Of a stretch of 64,000 bases of DNA, positions 1-11,575 are shown piece after piece. Location: the NCBI GenBank assembly GCA_047967505.1, contig CM106541.1; one strand, 5' to 3'. The notes below the pieces were generated by a model. It searched no databases, was not told the origin of the DNA, and saw only the letters and a list, made by a program, of their open reading frames with translations. The DNA is from Dipteris shenzhenensis. Its lineage: Eukaryota; Polypodiophyta; Polypodiopsida; Gleicheniales. The stretch's first letter is position 1; each line of letters starts with the position of its first letter. The translations under genes and the position numbers were made by a program.

Positions 1-1
1 A

Positions 2-328
2 GTTGAGTATTCGGCACTCATTTTTGGGCTACAAAAGGCACAAGAACATCACATCAAGCAACTTGAGGTGCAAGGAGATTCCCAACTAGTGTGTGAACAA
101 GTTAGTGGAAGGTGGAAGGTGCGGAGCAAAGGCTTGGTTCCATGACATCAACAAGCATTGGAACTTTGCAACCAATTTGAAGAGGTAAAAATTCAGCATA
201 TCCCTCGAGCTCAAAATCTAATTGCTGATTTCTTAGCACGTGAAGCTTGTACTACAATCACGCATGAAGTGAGTGGAAGCACTGCCCCAACAAAGCCGCA
301 AGCCATGAATGAGGGTGATCATTTGTAA
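2..328 (+). pseudogene. RNase H domain fragment of a retroelement
   Basis: The frame from base 2 to the TAA at 326-328 reads like the C-terminal half of a plant retroelement RNase H of the RVT_3 (archaeal-like) type. The motifs are VEYSALIFGLQKA, then GDSQLVCEQVSG (catalytic Asp in GDS), then IPRAQNLIADFLAREA (the conserved Ala-Asp near the end of the domain). One in-frame TGA near 143 breaks it. The domain removes RNA from the RNA/DNA hybrid during reverse transcription, and a second RNase H of this kind is typical of the gypsy Tat lineage. The start lies left of the window. Assignment to Tat is inferred. A LINE-type RNase H is the alternative. Confidence 0.6.
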
Positions 329-833
329 GGAATGCAAAGGTTGTGGTCATCATGAAACTAAGTGTTGGGCATATTTGATACGAGTTTACTGACTTCAGAA
401 GATCATCAGAAAGGTCCTCAAGGACATTGCTCAAAGGAAGGATGCCAGAACGCACACCCCTTGAAGAAATAGCATGGCGATTACAAGAATTGGAAGAAGC
501 TGAAGGTGATGTGCAAGCTCTCCAACTGTTGACATTTGTCATGGCATTCTTGTTTGCCTTGATGAACAACCTCATGTAGTGCCATGTCTCTAACCCTTGC
601 TTGTAAAGATGGATGTGATATCATGAGGGTTGGTCCTTTTAAGATTGTCTATGTGCTATTCTATGTTGAATATTCTTACCGTGTAGTATTTCACAATACA
701 CTAGTCACACCCTACCCTGCCTATGTGTGCTTTGTGGATGTATCTTCACTCGATTTTCAGTTCAAGCTTCCTCTTTCTATTGTTTGTCCATAGATAAGCC
801 TCGTCTTGCCTCTCTCTTTTCCATCTTCCAAGC
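329..833. other. Spacer without a clear gene
   Basis: No convincing reading frame. A short Cys-His cluster (CKGCGHHETKC, near 338-372, +) resembles a degraded gag zinc knuckle, but it is too short and too isolated to call. Confidence 0.3.
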
Positions 834-2368
834 ATGGCTGACATTCCCGTGTTTTGTGGATGGGTGGAAGAAAATCCAAATGAGTATCTTGTGGCCTTCA
901 AGTGCCGTTGTGTTTCTCTCAACTTTCTTACTGAAGACAGATGGCTGTTGGTTCTTCCCACATTTCTAGAGGGTTTGGCTCAAGTGTGGTATGAGAAGTA
1001 GGCCGAAGACGTTTGCCAAAGCTGGCCAAGGTTGACAGCAGCGATGATTGAGTATTTCAGCAAAGAAGAGGAGTCGAAGAATGTGTACCTGCAGGTGGCA
1101 AACTTGAAGCAGTCAGAAGGTGAGACGGCACGTCGATATGTGGATCGCGCGGTCGTGCTCCTGGACCATTTAATTGCCACGCAGGAGGACAATACCGGAT
1201 TTTGAGCTGTAATGACTCAGTATGTGTTGGGCTACCTTGTAGCAGGAGCAAGTGATAAATTCCGCCTCAAGCTTAAATGGGAGAATCCAGAAACTATGGT
1301 GCTAGCACATGAGATTGCTCAAAAGTTTGATAAAGTTCAGTCTGACCCCACTTCAAAGAAGATGATTGTCCCTCTGCAACCCCCTCAATTCTTGCAACAA
1401 CAACCTAGGGGGTCTAACTCAGGGGCATACCCCCACCCCTCATCAGGGATGTATCCACCACCTCAACCTCAAATGTATGGTCCTCCCTTAGATGCTTACC
1501 CTCAACAAGGAGTATATCCTCAACCTCTACCTAGAAGATTTCCCCAGCATCGCCCATGAGCCCCCCTCATTCCAACTCCCCTGACCCCTCCTGCTAAGGA
1601 ACCTAGAGTCAAGGCCTTGAATGATCTTCAACTTGAGATGGTGGGCATCAGAAATCAAGCCAACTATCCTCCAAGAGACCGTGCTAATGTTGTATGCTAC
1701 GAGTGCCACCAGAGGGGTCATTATCGCACGGAATGTCCCAATATTCAAGGGGTGAATCTTTTAAGCGAATCTCGCACTGAGGATTCTGATGTAGAGATAC
1801 TTGACCTCGGGAAAAGAAGTCGTACCATCTCGAACCCCTCTCCAAACCATGGACCAGGCTGCCCCAAGAAGAAGGTGTCCTTCTCAGAGCCCTCAGATGC
1901 TGAGATGGCAGACCCACCAACAGAGAAGACTAAAAGATCTCGCAGGAGTAAGTGGTTGCCCTCGGATTTTCCCATCGGCTTGGGGCAAGAAGACTATTCG
2001 GTCGTTCAGGACATTGCTCATCATTCTTTGAGCATCACGCTCCCTCAACTAATAGCATTAAGCCCTAAGGTGAGACGTGAGTTGCAGCAAGGGCTCTCAA
2101 CAAGGAGGAGCAAGAAAAAGGGAAAGGTACGAGAGGTATCTTCTATCTCTAAGGAAATTGATTGGCACCCACATATAGTAGATGTCATCATAGATAATTG
2201 CCATGTCAAAAATGTGTGTGTTGATGGGGGAGCTGCATGTAATATCATGGTGCCCTGAATCATGAAGAAATTGAACTTGAAATGCACAGGGCGTTCCTCC
2301 ACTCGAATCAAGGTAGAGTTCCCAAAGTAGGTGACCAAAAAGTATTACCTAAAAGAATTTGATCTGAT
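834..2368 (+). pseudogene. Ty3/gypsy gag-protease relic
   Basis: A single frame from the ATG at 834 reads as gag followed by protease, interrupted by stops at 999-1001, 1203-1205, 1557-1559 and 2256-2258. The order is a retrotransposon gag region (FLEGLAQVWYEK, then VANLKQSEGETARRYVDRA), a Pro/Gln/Tyr-rich linker (about 1375-1558), a CCHC knuckle (1695-1736, CX2CX4HX4C), then an aspartic protease start with DGGAACNIM at about 2223. DGG in place of DSG/DTG is usual in Tat-type gypsy elements. Three of the stops are TGA where CGA would fit. The frame stays readable past the last stop to about 2330 and is then cut by LINE sequence. It may belong with the RNase H fragment to its left, but that is unproven. 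Confidence 0.7.
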
Positions 2369-3738
2369 GCTGAGGAATCTCTAGCATCCAGTTTGAAATC
2401 TTATATGAAAAGAATGTCTATGCCATATGGATCTCCCTAGTAACACCTAAATGAAGTTGATTATTCTAGATTAGCTACCTACCACAACAATGTGGTACAT
2501 GACCTAGGCCCTGGATGTTCCAACTAATAATCCTCATCGATGAGAGGAAGAGTGAAAGACCTTACTCGGCAGCCAGGTGGCAAAAATAAACCGTCCACAT
2601 ACCATGGGTCTCCTAAAGTAATGAAAAGTAGGGAAATCTAGAGGAGAAAGAACTCCCACTCCTATGGAAGATGACACTCTATTAATAGGAACACCAAGTA
2701 CAACGTCATCAAAAGTAGATGGCACAAACTCAGTCTCTCTGAAATCAGTTGCCATCAGAGAGAAAGAGTTCCTTTGAGCCAAACATGACAACATAGTGTG
2801 TAATATCCCTTCCTAAAGCTTAGGTGATGAAGTTTGAAAAGCCTCCTTTCCTTTGGAAAAAGATGAAGACTAGAGAGCTGAGATAGAAGAAGGCTACTCT
2901 GATGAGTGATGAGAATCTGGAGAAGAATGTGGATCCAAAGTACCACTAGCCTCATCCAAAGTCACACCTAGGGGATCACCCTAATAGATGAGGGGGTAGA
3001 GGCAAGAGTAGAGGACTCCACATGATGTGAAGGTGATAGGACTACCACTATAACCACCACCCAACAGGGGCCAGTAGCTGCTAGGGATGCAGGTGGTCCA
3101 GCTAAATGTCTAGCTAGTACGGATTGCATGTTACGCATCATTGGAGTATGACAATGACGAGGTGTTGAGGGAATGGTACAACGAGGAGCTACACCATAGC
3201 CTTATAGGGTTTTTACTTCTTCCTTGGGCAATCTCTAGCAAAATGCCCAAAAATCTTATAAATCCTACACTAATCCTATCTCCCCTCAATCTTAACTCTC
3301 TCTGGTGAAAGACTAAGCCATCAAGATATTGAAGCATAATGTGGTCATTTGTGATGTTAGGGTTTAAAGACAATGACCCTAACTTAGGCACCCCATCAGA
3401 ATTGATCGCCTCCATTGCAAAAGAGGGCAGATTAGGGAGGGGGGGAAATCTCTATGACTAGGCCAAATGTAGCTCCAATGGTAGCGAGAAGTCATAGACA
3501 AACCTATGGAAGATTAAGAAATCTAATAAAGAGAGAAGTGATTTATCTGTCCTCCTCTATAGAAAGATGGTGCTAGAGCCAAGTGCCAAGGGGTTAGCCT
3601 TGAGCATAGTATTGTGGTCTATAGAGAATCAAAAGCCACTTGGAAGAAGCCCCATCCCAATAATTAGATGTTGGAAAGGTGAGAAGCAAGGTCTTCAGGT
3701 AAGGCCATCAACATCAAGCCCCTGGCTTGTGATATGGA
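2369..3738 (-). pseudogene. LINE fragment: ORF1 and start of ORF2
   Basis: On the minus strand this matches, base by base in places, the near full-length LINE at 44.4-49.8 kb. From right to left it holds the ORF1 N-terminal region, the DGVPK/PNI...DHIM segment before the zinc knuckle (3415-3131), the linker with RNSFS...ETEFVPSTF (about 2794-2534), and the first codons of ORF2 near 2500-2370. Many stops and frameshifts are present. It ends inside the endonuclease start, so the 3' part of the LINE is missing. That is the opposite of the usual 5' truncation and suggests a later deletion. ORF1 of plant LINEs binds RNA, and ORF2 supplies endonuclease and reverse transcriptase. Confidence 0.65.
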
Positions 3739-3740
3739 AG

Positions 3741-3842
3741 GTGGGACCCATGAATACATGCGAAAATGTGGGACCCATGAATAAATGCGAAAATGTGGGA
3801 CCCATGAATATATGGAGGGTGGGACCAATGAATACATGAGAA
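3741..3842. repeat. Short tandem repeat, 27-bp unit
   Basis: Units begin at 3741, 3768, 3795 and 3819 with the shared core GTGGGACCCATGAATA. Spacing is 27, 27 and 24 bp. It lies at the upstream end of the LINE relic. Confidence 0.8.
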
Positions 3843-6800
3843 AAGGGTGGTGGAGCTTTCCAGCTTTACATCCTATTTTAGCAGTTGCGAGAGGGGGAGA
3901 ATAGCTGAGAGGATGAGAGGGACAAAATTCAAAGAACTCCTCAAAAAATGGACACATTATTGATTATTGCATGAGTGTCCAAAGTTCAACTTTTTGAAAG
4001 TGTATATGCTACAAGCATTTACTAGTTGATCTTGACTTTTCATAAGCACAAACCCATCTTGAATCTTCAAGAGATTGTATGCACACATCAAATTTCATTG
4101 TCTTTGTCTTAGCTATAGTGGTCATGCATTTAGTTTTAGTCTTGCTTCCAGGTTGTTCTTTGAGTGAGAATTGGTATAAAGTATTAGTTAAATCTTAGAG
4201 GCATGGCAGGCGGACCTTCACGATGAGATTTATAATCGTAATATAATGAGACAAAATGATATACTCTTTGATACATATCTATACATTGCTAAATGATTAT
4301 TGCATGTTTGAAGATCCTTGGGACTAATCTTAGATCATTAAGAACGACAAGATTTAAGCACATAGACAAAAGTTTTAGGCTCAAGATAATAAAGACATTC
4401 TCAGCATAAAAATGGCACTTTCATCTCTCACAAAGTACATCTCAAGTGGAGAATGCCTATCAAATATTCTTACTTGCTTTTTTACTTTCAAGTGCCATGA
4501 GACAAGAGACCTTTTTTTTCTATCCCATCGACTTTTTCTTCTATTATACTTACATCATGGCTTGGGATGTAACCAACATCCTACTTGCTTTTTTACTTTC
4601 AAGTGCCATTAGACAAGAGATTTTTTTTTTGCTATCTAGTCGGCTTTTTCTTCTATTAGACTTACATCATGGCTTGGGACGTAAAGATCACCTTCCTCCT
4701 ATGGTCTTGTTTCACATTGATCTTTATTTTCAAATTTCTTTTCCTCTAATGTCTCATCATTTTAAAAAAAAATAAAAAATAGAAGGGTTTTGAAGCGTTA
4801 GGGCATGATACAAAGTTTCTGACATCTAGCATGATTCTTCTATTGCCATCATTGATTCATAATCTTTTTCTTTATTTGCTTCTTATCATTTTAATAGAGT
4901 CTTAGTCTCTTGGATTATAAGTTCATCTTCAAAAAGATGCTACAGAAATTCTTGTGATCCTTGCACATTCATTTCCAATTTTTGTAAAGCATTACTAAAA
5001 TCACTAGTTCTTCTTTGTACACTAGTTGTTCCCTTGTAATGTATGTTGCTCTATTTCTTTCTCCTTTTCCCTATCTAAATTTTTGCTCTTTAAATTTTTT
5101 CCACTTCTTTTTAACAAACACTAACTTAAATTTTTCAATAGTAAGGACCTGCACTAGCACAAGGATTAAATAAAGATCGTCAAACTTTGATTTTCTATTA
5201 AGGATTGACTGTAAAGACTTTTAGGAGTAGCAAGTATCTATACAACAAGAAGATAGACTAAAGAAACTTGAGAATAGAAGGATTATTTTTTTGTTATCAT
5301 TATTATAAAATTTTTGTAGAGTCTTTATGTGCCATGCCATTGGGAACATCAAACCAGATTCACAAACATAAGGGAATAGTGATTTTAGACTTGGGATTAG
5401 TTTATCAATACATGGAGTCATGTGAGAAATAGTTAAATAGATAACTCATCATATTGAAGATTTATATTGTATGTAAAAAACATGTCAACTTTTTTAATTC
5501 ATTTATTCAAATGACTCATTAATAATTTTTATGTAATACTTGTGTTGATATAATAAAGAATTAGAAGTTCTATCTTTATTTGTGTTGATATAGCATTTGT
5601 GAAATACTTTATTTCGCTCTCCTTTTCAACTAGAAGGGTAATCTTCAATAAATGCAATTAGCACATTAATTTGTTTGGCCATGGTTTTGGACATAGTGGG
5701 CACTCAAAAGAGCTACCATGAGGGAACGTTCTTCGATGATAGTATTTTCATCAATGATGGCATTTTGGGAAACAACTAATTTTCCCTTAATGGATCATAA
5801 AGTTTGTATCCGGTCATTAGATACTTATCAATTAGGCTAGACTTATGACACTTTGACCAACTTTCCATCTTCCACTTGATAGACCTTCACTCAAGTCTCA
5901 ACTTTCCAACTTTCCATCTTTTACTTGATAGACCTTCACAAAGTCTCCTTATAGGTTCACTCAAGTCTCAAAGACTTCAAAGTGGCTTTGATACAACCAT
6001 TGACTAATCACCACTTTTCAATCTAGATACTTTATTAAAAAAACTTACATAAAATATTGCATGAAATGAAGCAGCTCAAAGGTCATCAACATATATAGAA
6101 ACATTACATAAAGCTCTTATATTAATGTATTCAAATACTTAGACAAAATATTGGCTTATTGTTGCAACGTCACAAACTTAAAAGATGAAAAAGAATCACA
6201 GCTAGATTCAAACTCAAAAGATATATGAAGCTTCCATGCCAACTATTTTGATAGAGAGGAAAGACGACTTTAGAAGATGTCCAAAAGTTGCCATAGTCTA
6301 GTCGACACTACCGCATGGAGAGAAGAAAATTTCCTTCACACAATTACTGCTTTAACTACATGGCATACTAGTGAGTGGCAAATACCTCTAGTATTCCAAA
6401 CTTTACAAGACCCCGCTATGAGATTTACACAAAAGTCCCTCAATTTTTCCAAAAAGCTTTAGGTCATAGCAATTTAACATGATGATCTCATCCTTCAAGA
6501 TGTACAATATGGGCTTTGAATTGGAGCATTATTATTTTTCATTCTATGTTTGAGCAACTTCTGTAACTAAAGCGTTGATGGACCATACACATTCTCAAGA
6601 GATTATGATATATTCAGAATTCTTGAATTTGGTACCAAATAATTTTTGAAGCATCTACCAGTCAACATGGTGGAAGTAATCCACACCAAGAGCCCAACCG
6701 AAGCCTAAAATTTTCACTTGGTTTCTTCTTAGATCCTAATGCATCTTCTCGAATCCCATTTTGAATGTGAGAACCAACCTGACAAAGAGTTACCATGAAA

Positions 6801-7131
6801 GAAGATTCTTAAAAAATGGTAGAACCGATTAGGCCAGAATTATTGAGCTCGTAGCCTCACAAGGATCAAATTATACTACATTGCTTATGAAAAGCTTCAA
6901 TCCTTGGGATCGAGTATGCATGAGCCTATGGGATAATCCAAATTTGATCACTTGGATCAAATTAGCTTTAGGTTTCATGCTAATGCAAATCTAGGATCAT
7001 AGTTTCTTCAAGAATGATATGTAGACTCTCCTTAGGCATCATGCTATGATGATCCACAAGATCCTTAGAGGCCACCTATTGATGGGGGCACTTCATGCTT
7101 CATAATGTGTCCTTTGTGTCAACCTATGAGG
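3843..7131. other. AT-rich region, no gene seen
   Basis: About 3.3 kb of AT-rich sequence. All reading frames are short and resemble no family I know. It contains a 111-bp duplication (listed separately) and a 49-bp direct repeat starting at 5857 and 5906 (core CCAACTTTCCATCTT). It is probably old, decayed intergenic or retroelement DNA. Confidence 0.5.
4472..4690. repeat. Tandem duplication of about 111 bp
   Basis: The segment beginning ACTTGCTTTTTTACTTTCAA at 4472 recurs at 4583. Both copies end with CATGGCTTGGGA. They differ by a few substitutions and by poly-T length. Confidence 0.8.
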
Positions 7132-7483
7132 TGTTGAGATATCGAGCTCCACTCGTGATATGCTAGGGTGACTGTTGTGCATTTATGTCACCGACTTGTT
7201 AGCTGCAGATGCGGTTGGTACACCGCCCATGAATAATAGCTGGATGACAGCTATCCTTATGTACTCTAGTTCATGGCTCAGTTAGTATGCCACCTTAGTT
7301 AGCTGAGTTTGGTTTGAGACCCACATATAGAGTTCTTCTATTTCTTTATACTAGAGTTCTTTTGGCTTACACAACTAAGAAGAGAAAAATTGTTTTCAGC
7401 CTCCACCTTTGTGTGTATTCCCCCATTGTGTATGTGAGAAAGCCGCAAGTGAGACTCCTTCCTTCTCTCCCACTATCTTCACA
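7132..7483 (+). repeat. 5' LTR of copia element A
   Basis: The right end is fixed by the CA at 7482-7483 directly before the primer-binding site. The left end is placed at TGTTGAGATATC (7132) because it starts with TG and gives a normal copia LTR of about 350 bp. With no second LTR to compare, the left end is uncertain. Confidence 0.6.
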
Positions 7484-7495
7484 TGGTATCAGAGC
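7484..7495 (+). promoter_or_regulatory. Primer-binding site, element A
   Basis: TGGTATCAGAGC, the plant copia site complementary to the 3' end of initiator-Met tRNA, starts immediately after the LTR. Confidence 0.9.
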
Positions 7496-7988
7496 CTAGT
7501 TCGTGGTAAGGAGCTCAAGAAAGCAAACCAAGTTCGCAGTGTCCTGGTAAGAGGACCAGTGTTGCTTTCCGTTTTCGAGTTGGAAGAGTACATTGTCTCA
7601 GATTGAGACGTCCTTCGCGGTGTGATGAGAGGGAAGTATATGCTGCGAGATAGGGCATTGCCCTGGGTGACTTTATTTTTCTGATTTGAGGCCATTTCGG
7701 GGCCCATTTTGGAGGCGAAAGTTCTTCATAAGCACTGAGAAAAAGGCCCCGTTTTTGCTATGCGACCACTACTCTGCAAGTCGGTGAAAAGTTGCCATAG
7801 AATTTGCATCGTATGCCTATGTGCAGAGATATTGGGAGTTACAGAATCATCCTTATTGCTTGTTGATGCAAAATCATCACTAAGAAGTGACTGTGTGGTC
7901 AAATACCACTTTTGTCAGTTTTGCAGATTTGCCCTTGTGAGGCAAAAGCTGTGTTTTTTGCAGTGAGAATATTTTACAGTGTTCTGTA

Positions 7989-8912
7989 ATGGCGTCTGAT
8001 TCTCTTTCACAGATTGTCACTGAAAAGCTTGACAAGAACAACTTCCAAGCATGGAAGTTTAGAATGACGAATTTCCTTATGGGAAAAGGCTATTGGGAGT
8101 TCATACAGGACATGAAGAAGAACTAGTTCTTCCTAATGTTCCCAATCAATAGGAAATGCAGGCATTTAAAGGATGGGATGAGAGAGCCAGAAAAGTTATG
8201 TACTGGCTGTCTATTAGTATTTCAGATTCTATGATTGTGCATATTCAAGATGCAAGTATGCCAAAGGAGGCATGGGATACTTTGGCAAAAATGTACATCA
8301 AAAATTTGCAAGCCAGGAAAATGCAGCTCAAGCAGGAGCACAATGTGCAGAGAGAAAATATGAGCATCAATGACTACCACATGAAGGTGAAGAAAATTAC
8401 AGATGCACTTGCTTCCATTGGGTCACCAGTGGAAGATGATGATTTAGTTTCTGTAACCTTGAATGATCTAAGAAAGGATTATGCACAGTTTCGGACATCC
8501 ATTGTCGTCCGTGAAAAATTTCCTGATTTTGAGGAGTTGATTGCTCTTCTAATTTCTGAAGAGCAGAGAAATGGTGGTGCATCTTGTTTAGGAGGAACTT
8601 CAAAATAAACTGTCTTCTACTCAAATGCTGGAAGAGGTAGAGGTAGAGGTAGAGCAGGCCGATCTGGAGGCCATGGTAGAAATTAGAATATGCAGCAAAC
8701 TCAAGAAAATCAGTCCTATGGAGGAGGATGTGGTAACTCTAGAGGCAGGGGGAGGTCGTGGTGGATGGCAGAGATGCCAAAATGCAAACAGCAATGTTGA
8801 ATGCTACTACTGTGGTAAAATGGGTCATATGGCTAAAGACTGCTATAAAAAGCAGAATGACATCATGAATGCAAAATTACAGCAAGGGAATTATGCATCT
8901 TCTAGTAGATAG
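7989..8912 (+). pseudogene. Copia element A gag
   Basis: Starts with ATG at 7989, reading MASDSLSQIVTEKLDKNNFQ (the UBN2/DUF4219-type copia gag start with the F-x-x-W-K motif). It continues in another frame from about 8156 (KGWDERARKVMYWLSISISD, then a coiled middle region) and in a third from about 8625. The CCHC knuckle CYYCGKMGHMAKDC is intact near 8802-8843. Stops fall near 8125, 8606 and 8910. Gag would form the cytoplasmic virus-like particle and bind the element RNA. A Gly/Arg-rich stretch precedes the knuckle. Confidence 0.8.
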
Positions 8913-8939
8913 GGTGATGACAAAAATGAGCATCTGTTT

Positions 8940-10270
8940 ATGGTGCAGCACATGACCAATTTTGTGACAAGTGCAGAAGAAAGCAATGATGTGTGGTATG
9001 TTGACTCAGGTGCGTCAAACCACATGACAGGTCATGCAGAATGGATGCAAGATGCAAGGAAAATGGAAAGACCAAGATTTGTGGAGACTGGTGATGATCC
9101 TGCACATCCTATTGTGCAAATTGGTAAAATTCCTTTGTCTATGCAAGATGGGAAAAAGAAATACCTGTCTGATGTATTTCATGTCCCGAATATCACCAAG
9201 AACCTAGTTTCTGTTGGTCAAATGGTTGAGTAGGGCTTGCAGGTCAGATTTAATCCTCATGGATGCTTTGTTGAGGATATGAAAAATAACGGTTGCTTGA
9301 TAGCAAAAGGAAAGAAGAAGGGTAGGATGTTTACGTTGGATGCGGACATGCCTGAATTGAGTACAGCAATGTTTGCATATGGGACCGGTGTAGTTGTAGA
9401 TATTGATATCTAGCATAAACGCATTGGTCATGTTGATGTACAGCGACTTAAATCAATGCAGGCCCAAAATATTGTTGCAGGATTGCCTAAATTCAAGGTT
9501 GCAGAAATGCATAAGGTATGTGAAGCGGTCAATTTGGAAAACAGGCAAGGAAATCATTTCCTAGACATGTTCAAGAGAGTAAGAAGCCATTGGAATAAAT
9601 CCACTCTGATGTGTAGACTACTAAAGCTACATCTATTGGAGGCTATCATTATTTTATCACTTTTATTGATGACTACAACAGAAAAGTTTGGGTGTATTTT
9701 ATGAAAAAGAAAAGTGAAGTGTTTGGGCATTTCAAAGCTTTTAAAGCTATGGTTGAAAAAGAAACAGGCCTGCAAATAAAATACCTAAGGTCAGATGGAG
9801 GGGGAGAGTACCTCTCAAATGAGTTTGCAAGGTTCCTGCAGGAGCATGGCATAAAGTAGCAATATTCATGCAGTCATACCCCACAGCAAAATGGACTTGC
9901 AGAAAGGAAAAACACGCATATTGGAGAAGTATCTCGGGCCATGCTAAATGAAAAAGACCTACCAGATTATTATTGGGTTGAAGCAGTTGCTACAGCAGTT
10001 TACATAATGAATAGGACTCCCACTGCAGCAATACATGGCATGACGCCAGAGGAGATGTATACTGGTAGGAAACCAGATATTTCTCATTTGAAAATTTTTT
10101 GTTGCATTGCCTATGTTCATGTGCCAGATGAGTTGAGGTCCAAGTTGGATCCAAAAGTTGAGAAGTGCATCTTTATTGGTTATTCTCTGCAGCAGAAAGG
10201 GTATAGATGCTATAACCCTTCTACTCGTAAGTTTACAGTGAGAGCAAAGATGTTGTTTTTTATGAGATGA
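8940..10270 (+). pseudogene. Copia element A protease-integrase
   Basis: The protease active site is WYVDSGASNHM (about 8995-9027), preceded by the copia context DVWYVDSG. Next come the pre-integrase region (HKRIGHVDVQRLK, the HHCC zinc-finger start) and the integrase core with the first Asp in IHSDV, the second in RSDGGGEYLS (about 9790) and the Glu in QNGLAERKN (about 9890). It ends with the usual KCIFIGYS and PSTRK motifs. TAG stops near 9232, 9412 and 9857, another stop in the first Asp segment, and frame changes make it non-functional. Confidence 0.8.
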
Positions 10271-10299
10271 GCAGCTGGTATAAACCAGTAATTGTGATT

Positions 10300-11233
10300 G
10301 ATGATGTAGATGCACAAAATGGTAATGCTGCACAGAATTCACAGCAGCAATCACAAAATATTAGTGGACCTGTAGTGTCCTCTAGCAATGGTTCACATAC
10401 TTCTCCATGGACAAGCAAATTGAGATCAGGAGAATCTCCTCAAAGCAATGCAGATAGTGGTATGCAGGTATCACGAAAAGGAAAAGAGAAGGTAGATCAG
10501 CCCATGTTTGATGTGAATGCAGGTCACTCTTATGTGGATGGTAAATCCAGTGGCTCAGAACAGAGCATTGATGATGAGTTGGGTATTCCTTCTGTTGTTA
10601 CACCTAAAGGAAAACCAGGGATGTGAGCCTATTTTGCACAAGTCTACCAGAGCTAGGTATCCTGTAGATAGGCTAAAATATGATGGATTTACAGCCATTC
10701 ACTATGCCTATATGGTCAAAGTGATACAGGAATCAGAACCCACTTCTTTTGAGTAAGCTATGGGAAAAGAAAAATGGGAGAAAGCCATGGATGAAGAATG
10801 GATGCCTTGGAAGCAAATGCTACATGGGAATTGGTGCCTTTGCCAAAAGACAAGAATGCAATTGGCTGTAAGTGGGTTTATAAGGTGAAGCACAATGCAA
10901 ATGATTCTGTGAACAGATACAAGGCAAGATTAGTTGTCAAGGGGTATGCACAGACATATGGCATTGATTATGAAGAAACATTCAGTCCGGTTGCAAGGAT
11001 GGCAACCGTAAGAGCAGTCATTGCTATGGCTGCATCAAAGGGATGGTCTTTACATCTGATGGATGTAAAGAATGCCTTCTTGTATGGTGATTTGCAAGAA
11101 GAGGTCTTTATGGAGCAACCACTAGGTTATGTTTATGCTATTCATCCTGAGTTTGTTTACGGGTTGAAGAAAGTCTTGTATGGCTTGAAGCAAGCACCTA
11201 GAGCATGGTCTGACAAGATAGGACAGTATCTTG
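10300..11233 (+). pseudogene. Copia element A reverse transcriptase, N-terminal part
   Basis: A Ser/Gln-rich integrase-RT linker is followed by STRARYPVDRLKYDGFTA. The RT fingers read WELVPLPKDKNAIGCKWVYK, YKARLVVKGYAQTYGIDYEE and TFSPVARMATVRAV, and then MDVKNAFLYGDLQEEVFMEQ (first catalytic Asp) and LYGLKQAPRAW. It stops before the YVDD box because element C is inserted at 11234. One frame change lies near 10790. Confidence 0.85.
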
Positions 11234-11387
11234 TGTTAGATATCAATGCTCCACTCTCTTGTAACTACGCGGGAACCAGCTAACTCTACTTGTAAGCCCC
11301 CCATATGAGGAGAAGGCATTTGAGTAGCTCGGTTATCCGGTGGGTCCTGGTTTGGACACCAGATGGGGGCCATGTGTGGCTTGATGG
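11234..11387 (+). repeat. 5' LTR of element C, left part
   Basis: Aligns closely with 21408-21561 of the 3' LTR. Ends with the GATGG target site (11383-11387) of element B. Confidence 0.92.
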
Positions 11388-11561
11388 TGTGGGGGTTAAA
11401 GGTCACTGTGCCTTTACCCCAGTTATGTACAATACTCAAACACATATATAAATGAATGAAAAAGAAGATTAGGGTGGTTCTACACCCACCAAAAACTTGT
11501 GGCTCTCTCTCTCTCTCTCTCTCTCCTTCTTCCATTCTTGCTTCCGTTGAGAGCACTCCCA
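11388..11561 (+). repeat. 5' LTR of element B
   Basis: TGTGGGGGTTAAAGG to GAGAGCACTCCCA. Contains a TATA-like box TATATAAA (11445-11452) and a (CT)n run before the end. Confidence 0.95.
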
Positions 11562-11563
11562 AC

Positions 11564-11575
11564 TAGTATCAGAGC
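11564..11575 (+). promoter_or_regulatory. Primer-binding site, element B
   Basis: TAGTATCAGAGC two bases after the LTR. It matches the initiator-Met tRNA site TGGTATCAGAGC at 11 of 12 bases. The G-to-A change fits cytosine deamination on the other strand. Confidence 0.8.

Larger units (their letters stand above)
7132..11233 (+). mobile_element. Ty1/copia element A (5' part)
   Basis: Copia order is readable on +: LTR, PBS, gag, protease, integrase, start of reverse transcriptase. The element is cut at 11233 by the 5' LTR of copia element C, inside the RT domain just after the LYGLKQAPRAW motif. The rest of RT, the RNase H and the 3' LTR are not found beyond C, so the distal half was lost or moved. 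It is the oldest layer of the nest. Several stops and frame changes show it cannot move by itself. Confidence 0.85.

Noticed and set aside
4412-4775. Two overlapping + frames repeating FLLAFLLSSA-like hydrophobic segments
   Set aside because: Produced by the 111-bp duplication and poly-T runs. No gene structure.
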